10,202 nt of DNA from JBGPOS01 sp041488155 (GCA_041488155.1 JBGPOS010000092.1:1-10202), one strand, 5' to 3'; shown: positions 1 to 7,228, counted from the stretch's first letter. The notes: generated from the letters alone by a model not told the origin. Translations and numbers: made by a program.

Positions 1-1068
1 CGCCATGGCCTGGGCGTGGCCACGGGCGAACCCGATGTCGAGCACGGCGGTCGTTTCGACCACCTTCTCTTCTCCCGTCCGGATGTGCCGCCAGCGGTCG
101 CGGACGTCCCGCCCGCGATCCCAGAGGCCGGCACACGCGACGACCTTCCCGCCGTCTTCGACCACGTAAAAGTCGCTCAGTCCATATACCGACCACTGGC
201 GGTCCGGCCCAAACCAGCGGTCAACGTGGGAGCCCCAGTAGCCGTCAGCCAGGCGCTCCAACAGAAACTCCTCTGTGTAGGTCCGAAAGAGGTCGTGACC
301 TCGATGTGCCCGGTTGATGAGTGCGACGCAGCGAGGAATGTCGTCGTGTCCGGCCTTGCGGATGCCGGATCGGTCACCGGCGAATTCCTGTGCGGGATAC
401 TGCAACACTGTTACGGAGAGTCCCGGCACATCGCCGTCACGCTTGGGCACGTCGTCGAAGAAGCCCGGACTGTACTTCTGCCACCAATTGACGACGGCGA
501 AGTTCTGCGAGCGCATGTAGTCAAACTGCGCAACCGTCCGCCTCGCCGCCCCGATCGGCCACCCCAGGCTCCTCACTTGATCGCCGTAGCCGCGGCGGCG
601 ATGGTTTTTGTGGACACGCAAGGCCTGCCCATAGTGCACGGGCAGCTGCAGTCCGCCAACGTTGACGATCCTTGAAGCGAACGCGCAGGTGGCAATGAGC
701 CGGGCCTGCTCTTCTAGCACGAGGACCGTCACGTGCTCCTGCAGAAGGAACTGGGCGAAGGCGTTCGGTCCGCGCTCGGTGGTCACTTCCCACTCACCGA
801 GATCCTCGGGGGAGTTGGCCCACAACTCCTGGAAGGCCTCGTTGTCTTGCAGCGTCGCCTCACGGCCGCGCAGGTCGCCTCGCGTCAGCCGCTCGTGCCA
901 GTCGAGTCGGCGAGAGACAAACTCGGTGTTCGCCCAGCCCTCGCGCGCCCAGCGGAGGAGCACGTCGTTCGGAAATCGAAGTTCAATCGCTTTACGCAGT
1001 AGGTCGGGAGGCCAGCCCTTCTCACGGAACGCAGCCTCAAGTTGTGCGGTCGGCTCAGAAACGTCCAT
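1..1068 (-). CDS. Two-domain GNAT family N-acetyltransferase (3' end outside window)
   Basis: An uninterrupted minus-strand frame gives 356 residues and leaves the window at its left edge, so the C-terminus is missing. Around residues 100-220 lies a first GNAT domain with the acetyl-CoA loop RRRGYG (157-162), the R/Q-x-x-G-x-G/A motif, in the context RVHKNHRRRGYGDQ. A second GNAT-like segment begins near 235 (GIRKAGHDDIPRCVALINRAH) and includes VVEDGGKVVACAGLWD (302-317), a usual beta-strand pattern. Tandem GNAT proteins of this size acetylate small amines or are uncharacterised, and the substrate cannot be told here. The ATG at 1068 was chosen because the homologous-looking region starts soon after it. 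No Shine-Dalgarno sequence precedes it, but a TATACT box lies 9 bases upstream, suggesting a leaderless message. The gene stands alone on its strand, 425 bases from the CoA-transferase operon. The GNAT call is firm; the specific function is unknown. Confidence 0.85.
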   Translation of the reverse strand, partial: MDVSEPTAQLEAAFREKGWPPDLLRKAIELRFPNDVLLRWAREGWANTEFVSRRLDWHERLTRGDLRGREATLQDNEAFQELWANSPEDLGEWEVTTERGPNAFAQFLLQEHVTVLVLEEQARLIATCAFASRIVNVGGLQLPVHYGQALRVHKNHRRRGYGDQVRSLGWPIGAARRTVAQFDYMRSQNFAVVNWWQKYSPGFFDDVPKRDGDVPGLSVTVLQYPAQEFAGDRSGIRKAGHDDIPRCVALINRAHRGHDLFRTYTEEFLLERLADGYWGSHVDRWFGPDRQWSVYGLSDFYVVEDGGKVVACAGLWDRGRDVRDRWRHIRTGEEKVVETTAVLDIGFARGHAQAMA

Positions 1069-1077
1069 CGCGTGGCG

Positions 1078-1083
1078 AGTATA
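1078..1083 (-). promoter_or_regulatory. Putative -10 box (TATACT) of the GNAT gene, leaderless type
   Basis: On the minus strand TATACT, 5 of 6 matches to TATAAT, ends 9 bases before the ATG at 1068. Transcription starting 5-8 bases downstream would leave almost no 5' leader, which fits the absence of a ribosome-binding site. No convincing -35 box lies 16-18 bases upstream (TGTGGA at best), so the call rests on the -10 alone. Confidence 0.35.
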
Positions 1084-1211
1084 CCGACTGTCGCCCGCGA
1101 TCCACATTCGACACGACGTGGTCATCGTATCGCGTGCCGCGTGTCCGAGCGGCTCACTAACACATGGGCTCTGCAGGCCCACACGGCGAGCGGACACGTT
1201 ACAGTTCTGCC

Positions 1212-1337
1212 ATGGCTTTCATCCCAGGCCTCGCACTCTGGCGCCGCTACTGGTCTGAGGTTGTCCGTCCGATTGTAGTAGAGCATGTCGAGCAGCGGTA
1301 CCTCGCTGCCGGGCTGCTGGGAGCCGGTTCAGAGGTG
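1212..1337 (+). pseudogene. N-terminal remnant of a DUF4037 nucleotidyltransferase-like protein
   Basis: From the ATG at 1212, 42 residues read as MAFIPGLALWRR... ending in LAAGLLGAGSEV. This matches, from memory of the family, the start of DUF4037 proteins: FIPGLELSRRF..., a 'VRP' helix, then a LLG-x-GSEV strand, where GS is the start of the nucleotidyltransferase signature. In intact members GSEV is followed directly by a segment containing STDHDWGPR. Here the similarity stops abruptly and the frame continues into arginine-rich, shadow-like sequence. No DHDW continuation was found in the other frames up to 1493. No ribosome site precedes the ATG. I read it as a truncated gene or deletion scar. 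The call depends on recalled family sequence rather than a search. Confidence 0.55.
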
Positions 1338-1493
1338 CGTCGCACAGCTGAAGGCTACCCCCAACGGGTCGAAGGGCAGCCCGCTCACAACGGGGGCGAT
1401 TCACGGTCGAACCACACGCTTGCGCGACGGGCCTCACACGGTCGACGATTCCGGACGTTGAACGTGGTGGTGTGGTCGCCCGCACGAAAGCGA

Positions 1494-2720
1494 TCACCGG
1501 TAGGTGGCCAGCACCTCCTTCGAATCCTCGCCGAGCAGAGGCGCGCGTCGCCTTATCGACCACTTCGATTTTTCGAAACCATAAGGCGCCCCCGGGTAGA
1601 GGAATCTGAGACCCAGCTCCGGGTGGGATACCTCGACCGGGAAACCACGCGCCCTGAAGTGTGGGTCCTCCATCGTCTCTTCCGGGGAGTACACGATCCC
1701 CACCTGAAAGCCTCGCTCCTGGCCCTGCGTGAAGAACGTGTACGCCGGCAGCCGTGAGGCGATGAAATTCACGCAGTCTCGGCCGGCCCCAAAGATTGCG
1801 GCCGTTTCCGGGTCTTCGGAAATTCGCGCGAGATCGATGCGGTCGCGGGCCGCGCCGAGCTCCAGGAAGGGCCGCTGCTCGTACTCGTCCCGCAGATCAA
1901 GGTCGTCTAACCACGCCAGCATCCGCTTGAAGTCTTCTCCCCGACGAGGCGGCAGCCCAGAGGTCGCGTAGCGCCCATCCGCACAGAGGATCTGCGTCGG
2001 CGTCGACGGGTGGACCGTTGCGTGGCGGCCGGTCTGGCGTTGCACGGTTTGCTGGTTCACGAGCCAGGTGTAGCTCGCCGCTTCCGTGGTGACGTTGTTG
2101 GCGGCGTAGGCGTAGACGTCCACGTGTTGGCCCATGCCCGAGATATCCCGCTCGAGCAGGGCAACGAGCAGTGACATCACGGCGTAGTGGCAGGCCGTCT
2201 GCGAGCCCTGGTTGCCACCGCCCCGCACCGGTGGCAACGAATGGTCGTCGTAGCCACAGCTCCAGGCCGGGCCGCCGCCGGCGAGGAGCGTGAGGTCGGT
2301 GAAGGCTTCACCGCTACGCGGCGCGCTGCGCCCAAACGCCGTAATCGACACGTAGATGAGCCTGGGGTTCGTCACCTCAAGGTCCAACCAGTCGAGCCCC
2401 AGTTCGGCCATGCGACCCGGGAGGGCGTCTTCGAGCAAGACATCGGCGTCTGCCACTAGCTTCTTAAATGTCGCTTTGTCTGCTTCGACGTCGAGGTCGA
2501 GGACCACGCTCTTCTTGTTTGTGTTGTAGTGCCAGAACCAGAGACTGCGTTCGGTGCCGCGGATGTCGTGGAGGAACGGCTCGTATCCGCGCGTGCGGGA
2601 GCCACCGGGCGGTTCCACCTTGACGACGGTGGCGCCCATGTCGGCGAGCAGCTTGCCCGCCCATTCCCCCAGCTCATCGCAGAGCTCAACGACGGTTAGT
2701 CCGTAAAGCGGGCCGCTCAA
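1494..2720 (-). CDS. CaiB/BaiF family III CoA-transferase, subunit lacking the catalytic Asp
   Basis: A 408-residue protein of the usual length for family III CoA-transferases, which move CoA between carboxylic acids in the cytoplasm. Visible hallmarks are the N-terminal GLTVVELCDELGEWAGKLLADMGATVVKVEPP, the YNTNKKSVVLDL strand (65-76), YVSITAFG (123-130) and SGMGQHVDV. The Asp that forms the acyl-aspartyl anhydride in this family (Asp169 of formyl-CoA transferase) aligns with Ser173 (GNQGSQTACHYA), with no acidic residue within ten positions on either side. The start is TTG at 2720: it overlaps the upstream stop as TTGA, has GGAGGG six bases before it, and places the conserved N-terminus at residue 6. 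Longer in-frame starts would lie inside the neighbouring gene. It is translationally coupled to the gene before it and is probably the non-catalytic partner of a heteromeric enzyme. The acid substrate is unknown. Confidence 0.9.
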   Translation of the reverse strand: MSGPLYGLTVVELCDELGEWAGKLLADMGATVVKVEPPGGSRTRGYEPFLHDIRGTERSLWFWHYNTNKKSVVLDLDVEADKATFKKLVADADVLLEDALPGRMAELGLDWLDLEVTNPRLIYVSITAFGRSAPRSGEAFTDLTLLAGGGPAWSCGYDDHSLPPVRGGGNQGSQTACHYAVMSLLVALLERDISGMGQHVDVYAYAANNVTTEAASYTWLVNQQTVQRQTGRHATVHPSTPTQILCADGRYATSGLPPRRGEDFKRMLAWLDDLDLRDEYEQRPFLELGAARDRIDLARISEDPETAAIFGAGRDCVNFIASRLPAYTFFTQGQERGFQVGIVYSPEETMEDPHFRARGFPVEVSHPELGLRFLYPGAPYGFEKSKWSIRRRAPLLGEDSKEVLATYR

Positions 2721-2732
2721 ATCACGCCCTCC
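2717..2732 (-). promoter_or_regulatory. Ribosome-binding site and TTG/TGA overlap deciding the start
   Basis: GGAGGG (2732-2727 on the minus strand) sits six bases before TTG at 2720. The T and G of that start codon are shared with the TGA stop (2719-2717) of the preceding CoA-transferase. This is a textbook stop-start overlap for coupled translation and equal expression of two subunits. Confidence 0.8.
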
Positions 2733-3955
2733 GCACGGAAGCTCGCGATCTCGGAGCTGGAGTAGCCGAGGATCTTGCTGAGCACGTAATCGTTGTGCTC
2801 CCCTAAACAAGGAGCCCCGTGGCTCAGACTCCAGTCTGTCCGGCTCAAGTGGACCGGCAGACCGTCGACGCGCACCTCGCCCATGACGGTGTGCTGCACG
2901 GTGGGCCAGAGTCCCCACGCCTCGGTGTTCCGGTCGTGGTCGATCCGCTCCTCGGGACGCCGTACTGGTGCGGCAGGAATGCCATGAGCCTGGAGGAGAC
3001 GGGCCGTCTCGCCGGCCGACCGAAGGCACGTCCACGACGAGAGCAACGTATCGAGGTCATCCTCGTGCTCCAATCGGCCCGAGAGCGCCGCGAAGCGATC
3101 GTCCGTTGACCAGGGAGCACCGGCAATCCCGGCGAGACGCTTCCAATCCTCGTCGTCCCGGCAAGCGACCGCTATCCAGCAATCCTCGCCGTCCGCCGGG
3201 TAGATCCCGTGCGGCGCCATCCTTGGAAACTGGCTGCGGTTCGAGTCCGGCGATCTTTGCCGGCGCAGCGGACGGCCGTTCACTGTGTAATCGAGCAGGG
3301 CAGGGCCGTTGAGGACGGCGCCTGCCTCGGTGCTCGCGAAATCGACCCATTGCCCTTCGCCCGTTCGGCTGCGGTGATAGAGCGCCATCAGGATCGCGAT
3401 CGCCATGTAGTAAGCGCCGGTATGGTCCATGTAGGAGTAGCCCCAGCCCGCCGGCGGCTGGTTGCGAAGACCCGAGCTAAAGGTCAGGCCCGACACTGCC
3501 TGGACGATCGGCCCCCATGTCTTGTACCCGGCATACGGTCCGGCGTGCCCAAACCCGCAGTTCGACACGTAGATGATGTCGGGGCGTAGGCGCTTGAGCT
3601 CCGCATAGCCGAATCCCAGGCGGTCAAGCACCCCTGCGGCGAAGTTCTCGGTCACGCAGTCGGAGACCGAGATCAGCTTGCGAAGTACCTCTCGCGCCTG
3701 TTCGTTGCGGAGATTCAGCGTAATGCCGAGCTTCTCCACGTTGTGGTTGTTGAAAGCGCCCCCGGCTTCGAGGCCGGATTGCCCGGACTTGAATGGTGGG
3801 ATGCCACGAAGGATGTCCCAACGGCCCTGGAGGACCGGGTCCTCGATGCGGACAACCTGGGCGCCGAAGGCTGCCAGGAATTTCGTCGCGCCGGCCCCGG
3901 CGAGCTGTCCGGTGAAGTCGCAAATCCGGAGGTGTGAAAGTGCCCTCGTTTCCAT
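2717..3955 (-). CDS. CaiB/BaiF family III CoA-transferase, catalytic subunit
   Basis: A 412-residue family III CoA-transferase. It opens with LSHLRICDFTGQLAGAGATKFLAAFGAQVVRIE, the Rossmann-like CoA-binding half, followed by FNNHNVEKLGITLNL (68-82), DIIYVSNCGFGHAGPY (126-141) and SRTGEGQWVD. Asp177 in SYMDHTGAYYMA aligns with the catalytic Asp that carries the acyl-aspartyl and glutaryl-type intermediates in this family. The ATG at 3955 puts the conserved start at residue 6 and has AAGG 6 bases upstream. It is first in a two-gene operon with the Asp-less paralogue. Heteromeric relatives include benzylsuccinate CoA-transferase BbsEF and succinyl-CoA:malate CoA-transferase SmtAB, but no dehydrogenase, hydratase or thiolase lies nearby to reveal a substrate. 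The family call is firm; the reaction partners are undetermined. Confidence 0.93.
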   Translation of the reverse strand: METRALSHLRICDFTGQLAGAGATKFLAAFGAQVVRIEDPVLQGRWDILRGIPPFKSGQSGLEAGGAFNNHNVEKLGITLNLRNEQAREVLRKLISVSDCVTENFAAGVLDRLGFGYAELKRLRPDIIYVSNCGFGHAGPYAGYKTWGPIVQAVSGLTFSSGLRNQPPAGWGYSYMDHTGAYYMAIAILMALYHRSRTGEGQWVDFASTEAGAVLNGPALLDYTVNGRPLRRQRSPDSNRSQFPRMAPHGIYPADGEDCWIAVACRDDEDWKRLAGIAGAPWSTDDRFAALSGRLEHEDDLDTLLSSWTCLRSAGETARLLQAHGIPAAPVRRPEERIDHDRNTEAWGLWPTVQHTVMGEVRVDGLPVHLSRTDWSLSHGAPCLGEHNDYVLSKILGYSSSEIASFRAEGVI

Positions 3956-4383
3956 TGGGACCTTGGCCGCTTAGTTTCTGTAGTGGGCGCTCATGGAGCG
4001 CCCCGACACTACGCCAAGGAAGCCCAGATCTTCCACTTGCCCATTCGATGGCCCTCTCAAACACTTCCCCGGCAAGAGCGTCGTAGAGTGCCATCGGGTC
4101 GACGCGGCCGGCTCGGGGGATCGTTAGAGCGCAGGCTCGAGCGCCTTCGCCCTTCGGGGCGAGATGGCGGTGCGAGTGGTGGCAGCCAGCGGAGAGCGGC
4201 GGAGGAAGACGTCGATTCGCCTCACAAGGAGGCAGTGGCCGCGGGCGTAGCGCCGTTCCCAGGGGCGGCGCTCTTTTCGTTGACGGCGTTGCCCGCGAGC
4301 GGCCGACCGGCGTCCTCCATCTTGGTGCTCGCCCGACCTGCGCCACGCAGTCCCGTTCGGCGCGCTTTATCGTTGAGGGCCGG
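3956..4383. other. 428-base divergent intergenic region
   Basis: This region lies between the divergently transcribed CoA-transferase operon and the YcaQ-like gene, so both promoters should be here. I see a perfect hairpin at 3985-4003 and a GAGGG ribosome site at 4375-4379, but no convincing -35/-10 pair on either strand. A minus-strand stretch near 4010-4094 (MALYDALAGEVFERAIEWASG) reads somewhat protein-like, but it has no stop before running out of frame into the CoA-transferase gene, so it is not annotated as a gene. Confidence 0.5.
3985..4003. repeat. Perfect 8-bp inverted repeat, 3-base loop
   Basis: GGGCGCTC and GAGCGCCC flank the loop ATG. On the minus strand the hairpin ends 29 bases before the ATG of the catalytic CoA-transferase, so it would fall in the 5' leader or overlap the promoter. 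No T-run follows on either strand, so it is not a standard terminator. An operator or an mRNA leader structure are both possible. Confidence 0.5.
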
Positions 4384-5646
4384 ATGGCCGAAACCAATAG
4401 GATCTCGCTCCAGACCGCCCGCCGCTTCGTGCTCGGTAAGCAGGGGCTCTGGCCGGGCCGCCGGTGGACTGGCAAGGCCGGCACTCGCGAGGCGATGCTC
4501 GCTGGCGAGTACATCCAGCTCGACCCGCTTGTGCTGTTGGCCCGAAGCCACGACCTCGTGCTGCACAGCCGGGTGACTGGATACGAGTCGCAGTTCTTCC
4601 ATGAGCTGACGTATGCAGAGCGTTCCTTCTTCGAGTGGGGCGGCTGGCTGGCCGTGAGGCCGATGGACGAACTGCCGTACTGGCGCGTCGTCATGCGGCG
4701 CGAACGGGATCACCCCGGGATGCGCCACATCGTCGACGCCCACGGACCCGCCGTCGAGCTCGTGCGCGCCGCACTTCGCGAACGAAGCACAGTGACGAAC
4801 CACGATTTCGCAGCGGAAGGTCCCACGCTTCAGCACTATCGCGGCAGCAAGCCCACCTCGCTCGCTCTCTACTATCTCTGGCGCACTGGCGAAGCGATGA
4901 CTCACCATCGCGAGCGCTTCCAACGCGTTTACGCGATGGCCGAAGCCGTCGCGCCGAAGCATCTGCTCTCCGAAGCGGCAGAAGGTGAAGCCGACCTCTT
5001 CCTCGCCCGGAAGGCTATCGCTTTCGCCGGCATAGGCCGCATCGGCCGGGTCGGCCAACCGATTCGCCAGCTGCTCGGGCGGACTGCCGCCAGGGACGAG
5101 GAGCGAGCGATGGCACGGCGGTTGGTGGAGACGAACGTGCTGTCGCCGATCGAAGTTGAGAGCTGGCGGGGCACCTATTTCGTGCTACGCGACGACCTGG
5201 AGCGGCTCGCGAGCGTCGCTCGCGGCGAGGTTCCGCAGGAATGGACGCCTGACGACGCGAACGCGCCACCACAGGTCTCGCTCCTCTCGCCGCTCGATCC
5301 CGTGAGCGCCCGCGGACGGGCGAAGGCGCTCTTCGGCTTCGATTACATGTGGGAGATCTATCTGCCTGCCAGCCAGGTGCAGTTCGGGCGCTACACGCTC
5401 CCAATCCTCTGGGGCGACCAACTGGTGGGCCGGGTCGACATGAGACTGGACCGCACCGCCGGCGCGGTCGTAATCAACGGGTTGTGGATGGAGGACGACG
5501 CGACAACGCGGGAGCCGGTGTTCGCGACCGCGTTTGGGGTGGAGATCCGGCGCTTGATGGGCCTGCTCGCTGCCAATCGGATCGACCTGAGTGCGGTAAA
5601 GTTCGGCTCACTGCGGCAGACCCTCGGCAAGCTCGCGAACGCCTGA
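4384..5646 (+). CDS. YcaQ/AlkX-family winged-helix DNA glycosylase (HTH_42)
   Basis: A 420-residue protein close to the length of E. coli YcaQ (AlkX, about 410). The family (COG3214, HTH_42) has tandem winged helices and includes AlkZ of Streptomyces sahachiroi and AlkX, monofunctional glycosylases that unhook alkylated bases in DNA interstrand crosslinks. The N-terminus RISLQTARRFVLGKQGL and the segment GTREAMLAGEYIQLDPLVLLARSHDLVLHSRV are diagnostic. Q45-L46-D47 is the catalytic Q-phi-D motif of the AlkX branch, against Q-phi-Q in AlkZ. The C-terminal half contains LSPLDPVSARGRAKALFGFDYMWEIYLP and GDQLVGRVDMRLDR, typical of the family beta-barrel region. The ATG at 4384 has GAGG five bases upstream and places the motif where expected. 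It is a single-gene unit divergent from the CoA-transferases. Repair of cytoplasmic DNA damage is inferred from the family; some members of this family remain uncharacterised. Confidence 0.88.
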   Translation: MAETNRISLQTARRFVLGKQGLWPGRRWTGKAGTREAMLAGEYIQLDPLVLLARSHDLVLHSRVTGYESQFFHELTYAERSFFEWGGWLAVRPMDELPYWRVVMRRERDHPGMRHIVDAHGPAVELVRAALRERSTVTNHDFAAEGPTLQHYRGSKPTSLALYYLWRTGEAMTHHRERFQRVYAMAEAVAPKHLLSEAAEGEADLFLARKAIAFAGIGRIGRVGQPIRQLLGRTAARDEERAMARRLVETNVLSPIEVESWRGTYFVLRDDLERLASVARGEVPQEWTPDDANAPPQVSLLSPLDPVSARGRAKALFGFDYMWEIYLPASQVQFGRYTLPILWGDQLVGRVDMRLDRTAGAVVINGLWMEDDATTREPVFATAFGVEIRRLMGLLAANRIDLSAVKFGSLRQTLGKLANA

Positions 5647-5743
5647 GCTGGCGGCGCACAATGCGAGCCTTCATTGGCGGGGCGGAGCCTGCCTCACAGA
5701 AACACGATCGCATCAGCGTAGGGCCTCGGCTCATTTCGACTTG

Positions 5744-5772
5744 TTGCTGGGCACATTCGCGGGGAGCATAAT
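5744..5772 (+). promoter_or_regulatory. Putative sigma-70-type promoter for the secreted protein
   Basis: TTGCTG (5744-5749) and CATAAT (5767-5772) are separated by exactly 17 bases. The -10 matches TATAAT at 5 of 6 and the -35 matches TTGACA at 3 of 6. Transcription would begin near 5779, leaving a short leader with GAGG at 5784-5787 before the GTG at 5796. The position fits the gene well, but the -35 is weak. Confidence 0.45.
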
Positions 5773-5795
5773 CTCCGGATCGCGAGGTGCCCGAA

Positions 5796-6863
5796 GTGGC
5801 CACTCGACCTCGAACGCTCTTGGCGGTCTTCTGCGTCATCTTGGTCTCACTATTCGGGACCCGAGTTCAGCCGCAGGCCGTCGCATCCCAACTCTTTTCC
5901 GGGCCGCCAAGCGCGGTACTCAAAGGCAACCAAGCTCCCCGGTCTTCCCTTCCCGAGGCCCTGGCAGCTGCGGACGACATCGACGGGCAAGGCAGCGTCT
6001 TAGCCCAGGCTGCCACGGCGACTATGACCGTCGAGTATGAGGGATTACCTCCAGAGGCCCAGGCTGCGTTTCAATTCGCCGTGAACATCTGGAAGAGTGC
6101 GCTCATCGCCCCCGTCGAGATCAAGATCCGGGCGACCTGGCAGGCACTCGATCAGCAGCTCCTCGGATCCGGAGGGCCGTCAACCTACTTCCGCAACTTT
6201 ACGGGCGCGCCTCGTCGTGACGTTGGCTACCCCGTAGCACGTGCAAACCAGTTTGCGAATGCTGACTTGGCCCCCACGTCGCCGGACATGGTCGCCATGT
6301 TCAACAGCACCCACAGCTGGTACTTCGGCACTGACGGCCGTCCACCAGCCGGGAGCTTCGACTTCGTGACGGAGGCCCTCCAGATCATCGGTTTTGGGCT
6401 GTCAGGCGGTCCGTCATTTAAAGTCGTCAACGGTAGCGGGAGTTGGGGCTTGGCGAGTGGGACTCCCACCATCTTCGACCAATACGTCGTTAACGGAAGC
6501 AACCAACTGCTGGTCTCTTCGTTTGCGAACCCGTCAACTGCCCTGGCCGACCAGCTCCAAGCTAACAACCTCTTCTTCAGCGGTCCTGCCGCGACTGCGG
6601 GGGCTCGCGGCACCAGACCGAAGCTCTACGCTCCCAACCCATGGGCGCAAAGCCTTAGCCTTGCTCACCTCGATGAACAGACCTACCCGGCGGGCGATCC
6701 GAACTCCCTCATAACTCCCCAGCTGGCTCCCGGCGAGTCCGCGCACGACCCCGGGCCAATCTTCATCGGTTTCCTTCAGGACTTTGGATGGCAGGCCTTC
6801 GATCGGCCGTTCCTTACTTTCAAGCTGGTGGTGCCGGAGCTCAGCCGAGAAGATGCGCCCTAG
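5796..6863 (+). CDS. Secreted zinc-protease-like protein with a lost metal-binding motif
   Basis: A 355-residue exported protein. RPR followed by TLLAVFCVILVSLF is a Sec signal peptide with a plausible cleavage after AVA at residue 30. The rest matches a widespread secreted family whose members contain FAV..W.S.i..PV.I, GP..y.RNF.GAP, YPVA.AN, NS....YFGTDG, a HELGHGLGF-type zinc motif, LYAPnpW, sHLDE and DPGP...G.L.D.GW. All these landmarks are present here except the zinc site. Where HELGHGLG is expected, after YFGTDG and FDFVTEAL, the residues are QIIGFGLS (6381-6404), so both histidines and the glutamate are gone. It is therefore probably not a working peptidase and may bind or adhere instead. 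The GTG at 5796 is preferred because GAGG lies 8 bases before it; GTG at 5787 is possible and adds three residues. It stands alone, with its own likely promoter. The family placement is from memory. Confidence 0.75.
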   Translation: MATRPRTLLAVFCVILVSLFGTRVQPQAVASQLFSGPPSAVLKGNQAPRSSLPEALAAADDIDGQGSVLAQAATATMTVEYEGLPPEAQAAFQFAVNIWKSALIAPVEIKIRATWQALDQQLLGSGGPSTYFRNFTGAPRRDVGYPVARANQFANADLAPTSPDMVAMFNSTHSWYFGTDGRPPAGSFDFVTEALQIIGFGLSGGPSFKVVNGSGSWGLASGTPTIFDQYVVNGSNQLLVSSFANPSTALADQLQANNLFFSGPAATAGARGTRPKLYAPNPWAQSLSLAHLDEQTYPAGDPNSLITPQLAPGESAHDPGPIFIGFLQDFGWQAFDRPFLTFKLVVPELSREDAP

Positions 6864-7228
6864 CGCTCGGAGCACCGGCTTGCACCTCTCAGGATTCGGA
6901 TGCCGGTGACGGGCCGCTGGACCCTCGCTGCCCTGGCACGATCTGCCCATCGTGCCGCCTCAAGGAGACTCTGGACTGCAAGTAGCGAGGTCTCGCGCCC
7001 GCGATGGTCCATTCACCTTGGGGGCTGGCGACGCACCTCGAGCCGGACCCGGACTTCCTCCTCCGCGCCCCATCTTGGCCACTGCCGGCGGCAACGACCC
7101 GTTCCCGCGGGAGCTTCCAGTCCATCCACAACGGCCTTTGCCGAGTGGGGCTTCGAGGTAGCGTTGCCCGAGCCGCGCCAGGAAGAAGTCGAGGCTCTGC
7201 CTGGCGCGCTCGAAGAGGCAGCGGCGAA
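6864..7228. other. 365-base region, mostly non-coding or decayed
   Basis: This lies between the secreted protein and the small membrane protein. It holds the hairpin at 6935-6956 and, at its right end, a coding-like tail (7131-7232). The remaining open frames on both strands are arginine-, serine- and proline-rich, as expected of GC-rich non-coding DNA, and none resembles a family I know. I see no RNA gene. Confidence 0.45.
6935..6956 (+). terminator. Perfect 8-bp hairpin, possible terminator of the secreted-protein gene
   Basis: GGCACGAT and ATCGTGCC pair across the loop CTGCCC, 71 bases after the stop of the secreted protein. No T-run follows (GCCTCAAGG), so Rho-independent termination is uncertain, though hairpins without U-tracts are common at gene ends in GC-rich bacteria. 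It is symmetrical and could act on either strand. Confidence 0.35.

Larger units (their letters stand above)
1069..1493. other. 425-base non-coding spacer with one gene remnant
   Basis: This stretch separates the GNAT gene from the end of the CoA-transferase operon. It holds the GNAT promoter region at its left end and a plus-strand DUF4037-like scrap at 1212-1337. In 1338-1493 I found no recognisable protein in any frame, no RNA gene and no clear terminator hairpin for the CoA-transferase operon ending at 1494. The open frames crossing it are long because of GC content and have no family resemblance outside the remnant. Confidence 0.5.

Noticed and set aside
16..675. Long plus-strand open frame
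   Set aside because: It is antisense to the GNAT gene, which has clear family motifs in the minus frame. The product has no recognisable features.
2721..3035. N-terminal extension of the second CoA-transferase to 3035
   Set aside because: It lies wholly within the first CoA-transferase, is arginine-rich and unlike the family. The TTG at 2720 has an ideal ribosome site.
3624..4694. 356-residue minus-strand open frame including MALYDALAGEVFERAIEWASG
   Set aside because: It overlaps the CoA-transferase and YcaQ-like genes in other frames. Only about 20 residues look protein-like, with no stop or ribosome site that would make a small gene.
4222..5058. 278-residue minus-strand open frame
   Set aside because: It is an antisense shadow of the YcaQ/AlkX gene, which has the Q-L-D motif and the full family length.
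7004..7228. Extension of the membrane protein to a start at 7004
   Set aside because: The added 75 residues are Arg/Ser/Pro-rich and overlap the better-looking tail at 7131-7232. The GTG at 7229 fits coupling.
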